Assembly (NCBI GenBank): GCA_005046945.1
Contig: SUSS01000009.1
Coordinates: forward strand, 1 to 64,000
DNA: 64,000 nt
DNA from: Tissierella creatinini
GTDB lineage: Bacteria > Bacillota > Clostridia > Tissierellales > Tissierellaceae
Direction of reading: 5' to 3'
Shown here: one piece after another, positions 1 through 8,632 of the stretch
Numbering within the stretch: the stretch's first letter is position 1
Layout of the letters: each line of letters begins with the position of its first letter
Position numbers and translations under genes: made by a program
Notes under the pieces: generated by a model
Databases searched by the model: none
Seen by the model: only the letters and a program-made list of their open reading frames with translations
What the model was told of the DNA's origin: nothing

Positions 1-16
1 CACGGTTTGATGCAGG

Positions 17-41
17 GGGGAATGAAATGTTTTCATTCCCC
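17..41. other. Perfect 11-bp hairpin near window edge
   Basis: GGGGAATGAAA (17-27) pairs perfectly with TTTCATTCCCC (31-41) around a 3-nt loop. No T-run follows on the plus strand, so it is either a weak terminator of an upstream gene outside the window or an isolated palindrome. Confidence 0.5.
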
Positions 42-64
42 TACTCTACAAATTTCAATAATCC

Positions 65-229
65 ATTAATATCCCAGTAATATTGGGGTATTAATATAAC
101 GAGGCAAAGATATCCCTCACCTCTTTAGGTGGCGGGTATCTATTAAGTCAACAGGCGGTATGTCTAATCACCCGCCTCGTTTCAGTGGTGTGATGAAATT
201 GCTATGCAATTTCTTCCGTTACTTAAATT
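65..229 (+). ncRNA. Dispersed structured element, copy A (candidate cis-acting RNA)
   Basis: Copy A is the fullest copy of a family found six times here. Its parts in order are: a 5' hairpin (65-75/85-95, 11 bp with one G-T); the conserved ATAACGAGG start; hairpin P1 (108-116/134-141 with inner CACCT/AGGTG, 118-122/127-131); an outer stem ACGAGGC (99-105) with GCCTCGT (174-180); an internal AGGCGG (153-158) that competes for the same 3' strand (172-177); hairpin P3 GAAATTG (195-201)/CAATTTC (207-213) with loop CTATG; and a conserved tail ending ACTTAAAT. It stops about 32 nt before the start of the ABC ATPase gene and points the same way. Structure is seen directly; function is inferred. Confidence 0.6.
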
Positions 230-260
230 GAAAATCCATGTCCACAAGGGGTGAGATAGG

Positions 261-968
261 TTGACCGAAAGTTTGATAAGTATCCAGAATGTTAGCAAGA
301 TTTATGAGATGGGTGAGATTACAGTGCCGGCAATTAAGCATATAAATCTTGAAATACATAAGGGGGAATTTGTGGCCATACTTGGGCCCAGCGGTTCCGG
401 AAAGAGCACACTTCTTAATATTATTGGGGGGATGGATACTCCGACAGAAGGAAAGGTTATCATGGATGGTCAGGATATCATAGGATTTAATGAAAAGAAG
501 CTCACCTTCTACCGAAGGGATAAGATAGGCTTTGTCTTTCAATTCTACAATCTTATGGGAACCCTAACAGCAAGGGAAAATGTTGAGTTGGCTACGGAGA
601 TATGTAAAAATGCCCTTGATGTTGACGAGGTTTTAGACACTGTAGGTCTAGAAGAAAGAAAGGAGCACTTTCCTTCTCAGATGAGTGGTGGAGAGCAGCA
701 GAGGGTTGCCATAGCCAGAGCTGTTGCAAAGAATGCAGACTTACTCCTTTGCGATGAGCCTACGGGAGCCCTTGATTTTGAAACCGGAATTAAGATATTG
801 TCCTTGCTTAAGGATATAAATAAAAAATACAATAAAACTGTAGTCATTATCACACACAATGTTCCAATAGGGGGTATGGCTGATAGAGTAATTAAGATGA
901 GAAGCGGACAAATAACAGAAGATTATATTAATGAAAATCCGATACCTCCGGAAAGGATTGAATGGTAA
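261..968 (+). CDS. ABC exporter ATP-binding protein (MacB/LolD/YknY type)
   Basis: Cytoplasmic ATPase that powers the permease encoded next to it. Its 235 aa are typical of a single ABC domain. Walker A is GPSGSGKST (about residues 42-50), the signature is MSGGEQQR, Walker B is LLLCDEPTGALD, and the H-loop sits in VVIITHN. The family (MacB, LolD, YknY) drives export or extrusion of lipoproteins, peptides or drugs, not import. The start is TTG, preceded by AAGGGGTGAG at a good distance. The stop overlaps the permease start. Copy A of the dispersed structured element lies just upstream. The substrate cannot be told from sequence. Confidence 0.9.
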   Translation: MTESLISIQNVSKIYEMGEITVPAIKHINLEIHKGEFVAILGPSGSGKSTLLNIIGGMDTPTEGKVIMDGQDIIGFNEKKLTFYRRDKIGFVFQFYNLMGTLTARENVELATEICKNALDVDEVLDTVGLEERKEHFPSQMSGGEQQRVAIARAVAKNADLLLCDEPTGALDFETGIKILSLLKDINKKYNKTVVIITHNVPIGGMADRVIKMRSGQITEDYINENPIPPERIEW

Positions 969-3325
969 TGAAGAAGCTGGATACTATATTAATTCGCTCT
1001 ATAAAGAATACTAGGGGTCAGTTTATATCGATTACCTTTATGATAGTGTTAGCACTTACCATATATGTTTCCTTGAGTATGGTAGGGGATAATTTGTACA
1101 ATTCAATATTTCATTATTATGAAATCACCAACTTTGGGGATATATTTGTGGAAGCTTCCAGAGTGCCAAAATCGGCAATAGATGGGCTTGCTTCCATTGA
1201 GGGAGTAGCTGTAGCCCAGGGGCGTATCAGTGCTGATGTACCTTTAAGGGTAGAAGACCCTAGAGAGAAGGTTAATGTAAGGATAGTTTCCCTTCCTGAT
1301 GAAGAAAAAAGGATTAACAATTTATATACCTTAGAAGGTCAAGGGCTAAATAAGAGTCCGCACACCACGGTAGTTTTAAAGCAGTTTTACGACGGTAGGA
1401 AGATGAGCCTTGGAGATAGGCTTACACCATATATAGGTGGAAAGGAGTATTCCCTTGATATAATAGGGGTTGTGGGAAGCCCGGAATATATTTATTTAAT
1501 GGAAGATGAACAGACTCTGGTGCCGGCTCCTGAAAAGTTTGGGGTGATATATGTATCTGAAGACTTTGCCGGCAGGGCTCTTGGATATCAAGGAAGCTAT
1601 AATGAGCTAGTGATTAAGATAGATGAAAATCACTTAAATAGGATAGATAGTATCGTAGATGATATTGAGGACAAGCTGGACAGATATGGTGTAAAGCGAA
1701 TTATTAAGCGGGAAGATCATCTTAGCCACAGTATGATGATGCAGGAAGTTGAATCTTTACAGACCATGACCGGGGCTATTATAGTTTTATTCTTAAGTGT
1801 TGCAGGAATTATAATAAATATCATGCTGTCCAGGATGGTAAAGAGAGATAGGACATCTATTGGCGTAATGAAGGCAATTGGCTATACAAACTCTAGGATA
1901 TTGATGCATTATGCAAAGTATTCCATATTAATGGGGTTAATTGGCTCGATTATAGGGATTTTGCTCTCTATTCCACTTTCTAAGGCCTTAACCGACCTTT
2001 ATATTGTTTACATGAATATACCTGTTTTTCAAATGAAACTCTATTATAGATATTTTATCCTTGGACTAATAATCACCACTATATTTTGTATAATTTCAGG
2101 TCTTATCGGGGCAAGAAGTGTACTCAATATTTCTCCTGCTGAGTCCATGAGACCTGAAACACCTAAGTCAGGTAAGAGAATATGGCTGGAGAAGGTAAAA
2201 GTAATTTGGAAGAGAATTTCCTTTAGCTGGAAGATGGTTATTAGAAATATTTCCAGGAACAAAAGGCGGTCTGCTTTCTTAGTATTAGGCATTGGGGTGA
2301 CCTTTGCTATAACCATAGTTCCCATATATTTAACAAGTGTATTCAAGACTATGTTTGATATACAGTATGGGGAATTTCAAAAGATGGACTATAGTATAGA
2401 TTTTGCAGTGCCTATGAATAAAAATGCAATACTAGGGGTGTCACAGCTTATTGATAGTGAACATATAGAGCCTAAGGCAGAGATGCCTTTTGAGCTTAAT
2501 AGAGGCTGGAGGAAGGAAACTATAAGCGTCATCGCCCTTAGCTCTGATACAATAATGTATGATTTTAAAGACCAGTTTGGAGGGGAATTCCATCTTCCAA
2601 GATATGGGATAGTCCTTTCCGAAATACTGGCAAAGTCTTTGAAAGTTCAAGTAGGAGATAAGGTGTTAGTTAAGACCTATATTTCGGATAAGGATGATAA
2701 GACAATAAAGGTAAAAGGAATTGTCAAGCAATATTTAGGCAGCAATGCATATATGGATTTAGAGCAGATGTATGATTTGTTAGATGAAAGGGATTTAGTT
2801 ACGGGGGCCTTGATAAATTCGGAGGATGATGTGGTGACAAAGTTTAAGGATGTTAAGAACATTCGGCAGATACAATCTATAGGAGCTATGAGAAACAGCC
2901 TCTTGGAGTTCATGGATACCATGCTTGCTTCTGTGGGCACTATGATGATATTTGGTGGAGTACTGGGATTTGCCATAGTATACAATATAACAATTGTAAG
3001 CATAAATGAAAGAATTATGGAGTTTTCTTCATTAAGGGTCTTAGGCTTTGAGAACAAGCAAATATATAGGTTAATCACCAGGGAGAATAATTTGATGACC
3101 ATATTTGGGATTCTATTGGGGATTCCACTGGGTTATGGAATGTGCCTAGGTCTATCTGAGGCAGTATCTACGGATATATACAGCATACCTGTAATGATAA
3201 AAGCCGAAGCCTATATAATCGCAGGTCTTGCCACATTAATATTTGTAAGCATAGCTCAATTGGCAACTATAAGAAAAGTCCATAATATAAACTTTATGGA
3301 GGCATTGAAGAATAGAACGTCGTAG
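962..3325 (+). CDS. ABC exporter permease, FtsX/MacB family
   Basis: Large membrane permease (787 aa) partnered with the overlapping upstream ATPase. It has an N-terminal membrane segment (about 15-37), an extracytoplasmic MacB_PCD-like domain, a first FtsX core with three hydrophobic segments (about 260-385), a second membrane anchor near 425-445, another extracytoplasmic domain, and a second FtsX core (about 665-780). The tandem arrangement matches long Firmicutes FtsX-like permeases. The start is ATG at 962 or 968; the latter overlaps the ATPase stop as TAATG and has the better spacing from AAAGGA at 952. With the HlyD-like gene downstream it forms a three-part exporter like YknXYZ. Confidence 0.88.
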   Translation: MVMKKLDTILIRSIKNTRGQFISITFMIVLALTIYVSLSMVGDNLYNSIFHYYEITNFGDIFVEASRVPKSAIDGLASIEGVAVAQGRISADVPLRVEDPREKVNVRIVSLPDEEKRINNLYTLEGQGLNKSPHTTVVLKQFYDGRKMSLGDRLTPYIGGKEYSLDIIGVVGSPEYIYLMEDEQTLVPAPEKFGVIYVSEDFAGRALGYQGSYNELVIKIDENHLNRIDSIVDDIEDKLDRYGVKRIIKREDHLSHSMMMQEVESLQTMTGAIIVLFLSVAGIIINIMLSRMVKRDRTSIGVMKAIGYTNSRILMHYAKYSILMGLIGSIIGILLSIPLSKALTDLYIVYMNIPVFQMKLYYRYFILGLIITTIFCIISGLIGARSVLNISPAESMRPETPKSGKRIWLEKVKVIWKRISFSWKMVIRNISRNKRRSAFLVLGIGVTFAITIVPIYLTSVFKTMFDIQYGEFQKMDYSIDFAVPMNKNAILGVSQLIDSEHIEPKAEMPFELNRGWRKETISVIALSSDTIMYDFKDQFGGEFHLPRYGIVLSEILAKSLKVQVGDKVLVKTYISDKDDKTIKVKGIVKQYLGSNAYMDLEQMYDLLDERDLVTGALINSEDDVVTKFKDVKNIRQIQSIGAMRNSLLEFMDTMLASVGTMMIFGGVLGFAIVYNITIVSINERIMEFSSLRVLGFENKQIYRLITRENNLMTIFGILLGIPLGYGMCLGLSEAVSTDIYSIPVMIKAEAYIIAGLATLIFVSIAQLATIRKVHNINFMEALKNRTS

Positions 3326-3392
3326 GAACAGTGAACAACTAACAGTGAACAACTAACAGTGAATAGTGAACAGTGAACAACAAGCGGTTAAG
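3326..3392. repeat. Tandem AACAGTGAAC-type repeats after a stop codon
   Basis: The unit AACAGTGAACAACT recurs imperfectly straight after the permease stop. The same words appear at 13380-13440 and 17592-17670. A 12-bp palindrome CGTTAGCTAACG follows at 3413-3424. The units have no spacers, so this is a dispersed low-complexity filler and not a CRISPR array. Confidence 0.7.
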
Positions 3393-3460
3393 AGTTAAGG
3401 TCAAGTGATTCACGTTAGCTAACGACTACAAGAATCTAGGGTTCAGAGGTGAGTCTTTGT

Positions 3461-4702
3461 ATGAAAAAGAAGATTATAGTATTCATAGTAGCAGCTCTTC
3501 TTATAGGAGCTGGTGCTTACTACTTCTATATAAGTCAAAATAAAGGAATTGAAGTTAATGTTAAGGCTGTTGAGAGGGGCAGAATTACCTCCTATGTTGA
3601 GGAAATAGGTGAAGTTAAGGTTAAGGATTACGTTAATATATATTCTCCTACATCAGGTAAGGTAACTGACGTTAAGTATGATGTTGGGGATGTGGTGAAA
3701 AAGGGGGATGTACTTATTAGGCTGGATGGGGAAGATATATCTAAGATGATTAAAGAATTGGATGCTCAAAGGTCAATAATAGTAGCTCAATTAAATGAGG
3801 CTAAGGAGCCGGTAGATGCCAAATCAATTGAAAAGCTCAATATTGAGATAAAGAATATTGAAAAGAGAATTGAATTTGCAGAGAAAGACGTAAGCGATAG
3901 CCAAATGTTATATAGCATAGGTGCAAGCAGTGCTCAGGAAGTAGAAGCTGCTAGAAGAAATCTTGATTTTGAGATGAGCAATCTCGATAAAGCAAAGCTG
4001 GATTTAGAACTAATGATGAAACCTGTATCAGCCAATCGGTTGGCTCAGTATAAAGCTCAGCTAAATCAGATTGATGTTCAGAAGAAAAACCTGAGAGATT
4101 CAACAAAGGACTTTACTGTTACATCTACAATTGAAGGGACTGTTCTTCTAAAGGATGTAGAAGTGGGAAGCTATCTTCAGCCCGGAATGCATATTATGGA
4201 AATTGGAAATATAAATAATATATATGTAGAAAGTGAAATCCTTGTAGGTGATATAGGTAAAATAAGTGAAGGCTCAGAGGTTTTAATCTCCAGTGATGAT
4301 TTGGATTTAAAGGGTCTAAAAGGGAAGGTTTCAAAAATCCATCCAACAGCCTTTAGCAAGATATCGGATTTAGGAATAGAGCAAAAGAGAATAAAGGTAG
4401 AAATTATATTAGAAAATGCAAATCCCAATCTTAGACCGGGTTATGACTTGGATATAAAGATTATACTGGAGAAGAATGATGATACACTTCTAATCCCTGA
4501 AAATGCGGTATTTGGAATGGATGGTAAGAATTATGTATTTACGGTAGAAGAGAGTAAGGCTATCCTAAGAGAAGTAAAAACAGGTATTGAAAGCGAAAGG
4601 CAGATAGAAATCCTTGCAGGCTTAGAAGAGGGGGAAATAGTAATATTGTCTCCTGATAATGACCTAGAAGATGGAATAAAGGTGGAGGCGGGAGCTTTGT
4701 AA
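3461..4702 (+). CDS. HlyD/RND-type membrane fusion (adaptor) protein
   Basis: Membrane-anchored adaptor of the exporter encoded just upstream. From the chosen start it has 413 aa: one N-terminal membrane anchor (about 5-25), a split lipoyl-like barrel (PTSGKVTDVKYDVGDVVKKGD and, later, TSTIEGTVLLKDVEVGSYL), a coiled-coil hairpin (about 90-205), then beta-barrel and membrane-proximal domains. A GTG at 3449 is in frame, but AGAGGTGA at 3445-3452 is spaced for the ATG at 3461, so I use that. In Gram-positive bacteria such proteins (YknX) work with FtsX-type permeases at the membrane face without an outer-membrane channel. Confidence 0.85.
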   Translation: MKKKIIVFIVAALLIGAGAYYFYISQNKGIEVNVKAVERGRITSYVEEIGEVKVKDYVNIYSPTSGKVTDVKYDVGDVVKKGDVLIRLDGEDISKMIKELDAQRSIIVAQLNEAKEPVDAKSIEKLNIEIKNIEKRIEFAEKDVSDSQMLYSIGASSAQEVEAARRNLDFEMSNLDKAKLDLELMMKPVSANRLAQYKAQLNQIDVQKKNLRDSTKDFTVTSTIEGTVLLKDVEVGSYLQPGMHIMEIGNINNIYVESEILVGDIGKISEGSEVLISSDDLDLKGLKGKVSKIHPTAFSKISDLGIEQKRIKVEIILENANPNLRPGYDLDIKIILEKNDDTLLIPENAVFGMDGKNYVFTVEESKAILREVKTGIESERQIEILAGLEEGEIVILSPDNDLEDGIKVEAGAL

Positions 4703-4721
4703 CCCCTATGTAACCCTATTG

Positions 4722-4867
4722 TATCAGCACTTTGATATAATGAGGTGTAGATGTACCCCACGTCTTAAAGTGGCGAGTACATTCCAGTAAGAGGTGGTGT
4801 GTCCTAACCACTCACCTCATTTCAGAGGTGTGAAGCAATTGCAATGCAATTGCTATCGATACTTAAA
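4722..4867 (+). ncRNA. Dispersed structured element, copy B
   Basis: Second full copy. A small 5' hairpin (TATCA/TGATA) is followed by an outer stem ATGAGGTG (4740-4747)/CACCTCAT (4813-4820), P1 with CCAC/GTGG inside TGTAC/GTACA (4751-4780), an internal GAGGTG (4791-4796) that can also pair with CACCTC, and P3 GCAATTG (4835-4841)/CAATTGC (4847-4853) with loop CAATG. The tail ends in CGATACTTAAAT. Compared with copy A, the outer stem changes C-G to T-A and P3 changes A-T to C-G, both as paired changes. The element ends 31 nt before the next start codon. Confidence 0.6.
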
Positions 4868-4897
4868 TAGGGTTATCTTAATATGGGAGGAATCAAT

Positions 4898-5878
4898 ATG
4901 AATATAAAAAGAGGAAGGGTACTTTTACTTGCAGCACTTATTACTATAGGACCTATGGTTGTAAAGGCAGAGGATATGGAGATTATTCCAATTTCTGCTC
5001 CTATTGAAAAGATTGATGATGAAGTAAAGGTAAGAGAATACATTGAATTTAGAGGAAAAGTTGAAGAGGCTCAAATGGATGGTGAAAATTTCTATATAGT
5101 AGCCAGAAATGATTTAGAAGAAGGTCTCGATGCTTTAAGAGCATATATTGACCAGGATGTTATTATTTTAAACAATAAGACTATGGATTTTGCAGATAGA
5201 AAAGACCTTGTTGTTGGGGCTGAGGTTATTATCTATTACCATAAGGATACAATCATGGCCTTAAGCTATCCTCCAATGCTTGGGCCCGATGTTGTTGTCA
5301 TAGATGAAAATGATGAAGACCATTGGATGTCTACTATGGTATCGAAATTTGATAAGGAATTCTTAAATGCAGAAAAGGACCTATATGCTAGGCCATCTGA
5401 TGATACAGTTATTATGGATAAGGATGGAAAGGAATTGACCAAGGAAGACTTGGCGGGCAGGGATTGGGTCATCTTCTATGATATAGTCCTAGAAAGCTAT
5501 CCGGGACAGACAAGTCCTAAAAAGATAATAGTATTGCCTGAAAGAGAAGAGCTACCGATTGTAAATGAGTTTATCCTTGAAAATCAATTCATTAAGGAAA
5601 TAAAGGGTGAAAAGATGATTCCTCTAAGACTAGTTGGAGAATCCCTCGGATATGAAGTGTCCTGGGAGCAAGAAACTAAGACGGCAGAGCTTGTAAGAGG
5701 AACCCAATGGACTCAAGTTACTATAGGTGAGGATAGATACAACTTTGCAAAGATGCTTGTTAGGCTAGGAGTAGCCCCTGTATTAGTTGAGGATAGGACC
5801 TATGTACCAATGACCTTTATAGAGGAGATTCTTAAAGCTAAAGTTGAACTAGTACCTGAAGGGATAATAATTAGGTAA
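4898..5878 (+). CDS. Secreted protein with copper-amine-oxidase N-terminal (stalk) domain
   Basis: Probably an exported cell-surface protein of 326 aa with a signal peptide ending near VVKAED. The C-terminal 90 residues (EKMIPLRLVGESLGYEVSW through RTYVPMTFIEEIL) match the copper amine oxidase N-terminal domain family (PF07833). That domain is a non-catalytic module common in clostridial surface proteins. The central region is acidic and unassigned. An ATG at 4883 lies in frame but overlaps the GGGAGG ribosome-binding site (4885-4890), which serves the ATG at 4898. The gene follows the exporter genes but has its own leader with copy B, so a shared function is only a guess. Confidence 0.75.
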   Translation: MNIKRGRVLLLAALITIGPMVVKAEDMEIIPISAPIEKIDDEVKVREYIEFRGKVEEAQMDGENFYIVARNDLEEGLDALRAYIDQDVIILNNKTMDFADRKDLVVGAEVIIYYHKDTIMALSYPPMLGPDVVVIDENDEDHWMSTMVSKFDKEFLNAEKDLYARPSDDTVIMDKDGKELTKEDLAGRDWVIFYDIVLESYPGQTSPKKIIVLPEREELPIVNEFILENQFIKEIKGEKMIPLRLVGESLGYEVSWEQETKTAELVRGTQWTQVTIGEDRYNFAKMLVRLGVAPVLVEDRTYVPMTFIEEILKAKVELVPEGIIIR

Positions 5879-5946
5879 TAGGTAATAGGTAAGAGTTAGA
5901 CCTAGACCCAATAATTGTGAATTGCAAATTGTGAATTATGAATTGA
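5876..5946. repeat. Short post-stop repeats (TAGGTAA / AATTGTGAATT types)
   Basis: TAGGTAATAGGTAAGAGTTAG runs over the stop codon, followed by AATTGTGAATTG-like units. The same two families of filler recur at 3385, 13455, 23815, 32257 and 46755. No coding or RNA role is visible. Confidence 0.55.
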
Positions 5947-5991
5947 TTTCTGGGTATATAATCACAGTAATAAAGAAAAGGAGGAGGAAAA

Positions 5992-8526
5992 ATGAATAAA
6001 CGTTTATTATCTTTGTTAATAGCTTTAATGATGGTACTAAGTACAGTTAGTATATCAATGGCAGCCACAGGAAATGACAAGGTTGACTGGTTGATTGAAA
6101 AGGGCTTAGTTACTGGGTATCCTGATGGAACCTATGGCTTAGAAAGGAATATAACAAGAGCTGAAGTAGCGGCAATGGTAACCAGGACCCTAGAACAGGA
6201 AAACGTAGCTGCGACACTACAGGCTATTAGCAGCAGATTTACAGACATGAACCTTAGCAATGTTCTTTGGGCAAGAGGTTATGTAAACTTCGTAGATGGA
6301 CAAGGTATCGTAAACGGTTATCCGGATGGAACCTTTGGACCAAGTCGAAACATTACCTATGCTGAGATAATCAAGATTCTGGTTATGGTAAATGGTGATA
6401 TCCCTGATACTACAGGCTATGAAGGTGCCCTTTGGGCGGTGCCTTATATCACTAAAGCTGTTTCAGTGGGAATTACCGAGGGAGTTACTATTCCTAACGA
6501 TAACTACAATGGAATAGCAACCAGGGAAAAGGTATTTGAAATGATCTACAATACCATGATTAAGAAGGTTGTAGTAGAGCAGGAAATCTATAAGGGTATT
6601 GTAATCGAGAACTCAAGAGTAGCAGGTCTAGATAGTGATGAGATTAGTTTTATAGTATTCCAACCTGGAGACAATCCACCAGGTGCAAACCTTAGATACA
6701 AGAAGGATAGCCAGGTTAAAATAACTCTACCTGCAAATCAAGATGCAGAAACTCTATTAGGCAAGGTAGTAGATGTGACAATAGACAAGGACAACAATGC
6801 TGTAAAACTTACAGTAGACAACAGCTATACTTACTATAATGGTCCTATTATAGCTTCTGAAGATGAAATCACTTTGAAAGATGGAACCAAATACGATGTA
6901 TATCTAGAGGATAGATTCACCAACTCTATAGACAAAATCTATGCAGTATACCACAATGATAAGGACTATGAGTATGATGACTATGTTAGTGCATTAAATA
7001 GGAGCAACAGAACAGATGATGGAAGATTTGTTGCTGAATTTGTTAAAGCTACCCTAAAGGGAGGTAAAACCTTCTTTATTGACTCCTTTACCTTTGATGA
7101 TATAGCCCCTGTTAAGGAAGTTAAGAGAAATGGTGACGAAGTATATGTATATGACGATACGATTGCAGCCGGAATTACTGAGTACAATTTAGATGAAATC
7201 TTTGCATTTACTTCACAAGGCTTTAAATCGATAGCCCTTAAGGATATCAAGGCTAAGGATGTAGTCCACGTATACGATGATGATAGAGCTATTGTAAGGC
7301 AAGATGCAGTAGATGAAGGTGAATTTGATGCAGTTAGAGTTTCCAGTGGTTATTATTATGTAGAGATTGATGGAGAAAGATATCAGATTAGAGATACAAA
7401 CTTTAAGAGACCTGTGTACTCTTTAGATGGCAGCAAGTTCTTCACTCTATTGGCTGTAAATAGTTCTACAGCGCTTAATGACTTAAGGAATGAAGATGTG
7501 TCCTTCCTACTTGATTTGAATAATCATGTACAGCTAATTTCGGGAGACTTGGAATTCAGCGAAAAGCTAGTGCTTCTAGATAATGTGGGCAATAGGGATA
7601 TAAGTGCAATTGATGCAAGTGGTGCAAAGACCACTTACAGAACTGACAATTTCTCAAGATTCCTATTTGCTAATTCCACTGCACCAAGAGCCTTGGGGGA
7701 CTTCAGCAGAGGAGATATTGCATACTTGTTTAATGAAGGCAATTTGATTGATACTTTAGTTAGAATGGATACTGCTTCTAACATAGATACAAATGCTGTA
7801 AAGGTAGCTAAGACAACAAGAGGTGCCTTTGATATTAACCTAAACAATGCTTGGATAAGACTTGAGTCAGGAGTATTTGAATACACTGACACCACAAATG
7901 TATTTATTGTAGAGCTAGAGGGTTCTGCAATTACTAGACTTGAAGCTACTACAATGAAGAAGATTGTTGATTCCGCAAATCCAGATTCAAATCTAAGAGC
8001 CCATATTATTACAGAAAGAGATTTCAATAATATGAATGTTGGCAATGAAATAAGATATGGGAACGCTACAAATGTGGCTCATACCATAATATTTACCGAC
8101 TATGTACTTGACGACCAACTATTAAACGATGTTACAATTCAACTTGAATTTAACTATAATTCAGGAGACGATGAGATAATCGGTAGTGACTTTGATGGAA
8201 AAGAAGTAGAATATGTAGTTGCAGGCTTTGCAAATATTCCTGATTTGGATGCTGGTGACATCGTAACTCTTTATCTTGATGATTCTGATCTAGTGGTTGA
8301 TGCCGATGTAAGAATCACAGGCAGTAATAGGGCATATGAAGTTGTAGATGTATATGAAAGAAGCGGAAGAATCCAATCCATCACCCTAGATGATGACGGT
8401 GAAGATGTAGAGTATCTGGTATCAAGAGATCTTTTGATATTCGGTGCAGATGATGTTAGAGATAGGGATGACATCTTATTTGCAGTAAATGAAGATGATG
8501 AGATAATAGTAATATTAGTTGAATAA
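5992..8526 (+). CDS. S-layer protein with three N-terminal SLH domains
   Basis: Large secreted cell-wall protein (844 aa), probably a structural S-layer or S-layer-associated protein. A signal peptide ends near SMAAT. Three SLH repeats follow at about 28-65, 80-125 and 140-185; the first two carry the GYPDGTYG and GYPDGTFG core motifs with ITRAEVAAMV and ITYAEIIKIL. SLH domains bind pyruvylated wall polymer. The remaining 650 residues are acidic, rich in D, N and T, and lack cysteine, as S-layer proteins usually do; I see no catalytic motif. It has a strong ribosome-binding site (AAAGGAGGAGG) and ends before a bidirectional terminator. Confidence 0.88.
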   Translation: MNKRLLSLLIALMMVLSTVSISMAATGNDKVDWLIEKGLVTGYPDGTYGLERNITRAEVAAMVTRTLEQENVAATLQAISSRFTDMNLSNVLWARGYVNFVDGQGIVNGYPDGTFGPSRNITYAEIIKILVMVNGDIPDTTGYEGALWAVPYITKAVSVGITEGVTIPNDNYNGIATREKVFEMIYNTMIKKVVVEQEIYKGIVIENSRVAGLDSDEISFIVFQPGDNPPGANLRYKKDSQVKITLPANQDAETLLGKVVDVTIDKDNNAVKLTVDNSYTYYNGPIIASEDEITLKDGTKYDVYLEDRFTNSIDKIYAVYHNDKDYEYDDYVSALNRSNRTDDGRFVAEFVKATLKGGKTFFIDSFTFDDIAPVKEVKRNGDEVYVYDDTIAAGITEYNLDEIFAFTSQGFKSIALKDIKAKDVVHVYDDDRAIVRQDAVDEGEFDAVRVSSGYYYVEIDGERYQIRDTNFKRPVYSLDGSKFFTLLAVNSSTALNDLRNEDVSFLLDLNNHVQLISGDLEFSEKLVLLDNVGNRDISAIDASGAKTTYRTDNFSRFLFANSTAPRALGDFSRGDIAYLFNEGNLIDTLVRMDTASNIDTNAVKVAKTTRGAFDINLNNAWIRLESGVFEYTDTTNVFIVELEGSAITRLEATTMKKIVDSANPDSNLRAHIITERDFNNMNVGNEIRYGNATNVAHTIIFTDYVLDDQLLNDVTIQLEFNYNSGDDEIIGSDFDGKEVEYVVAGFANIPDLDAGDIVTLYLDDSDLVVDADVRITGSNRAYEVVDVYERSGRIQSITLDDDGEDVEYLVSRDLLIFGADDVRDRDDILFAVNEDDEIIVILVE

Positions 8527-8575
8527 TGGTAATGTAAAATAATCTTTGCTTTATGAAATAAGCCCGCAATATAAT

Positions 8576-8604
8576 AAAAGGTGATTCCGTCGGAATCACC
8601 TTTT
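8576..8604. terminator. Bidirectional intrinsic terminator
   Basis: AAAAGGTGATTCC (8576-8588) pairs perfectly over 13 bp with GGAATCACCTTTT (8592-8604) around GTC. It sits between the convergent S-layer gene and LPRTG adhesin gene and has A/T runs on both sides. Confidence 0.9.
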
Positions 8605-8632
8605 ATTTAGTTTCAGTTCAGTACTGGCTATA

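Noticed and set aside
65..229. Assigning the dispersed element to T-box, SAM, purine or c-di-GMP riboswitch families
   Set aside because: None of the conserved words of these families occur; the element's own constant tail and ATAAYGAGG start do not match any family I can recall.
3326..3392. Possible CRISPR array in the tandem AACAGTGAAC repeats
   Set aside because: Units are short, abut each other without unique spacers, have no cas genes nearby and recur singly elsewhere.
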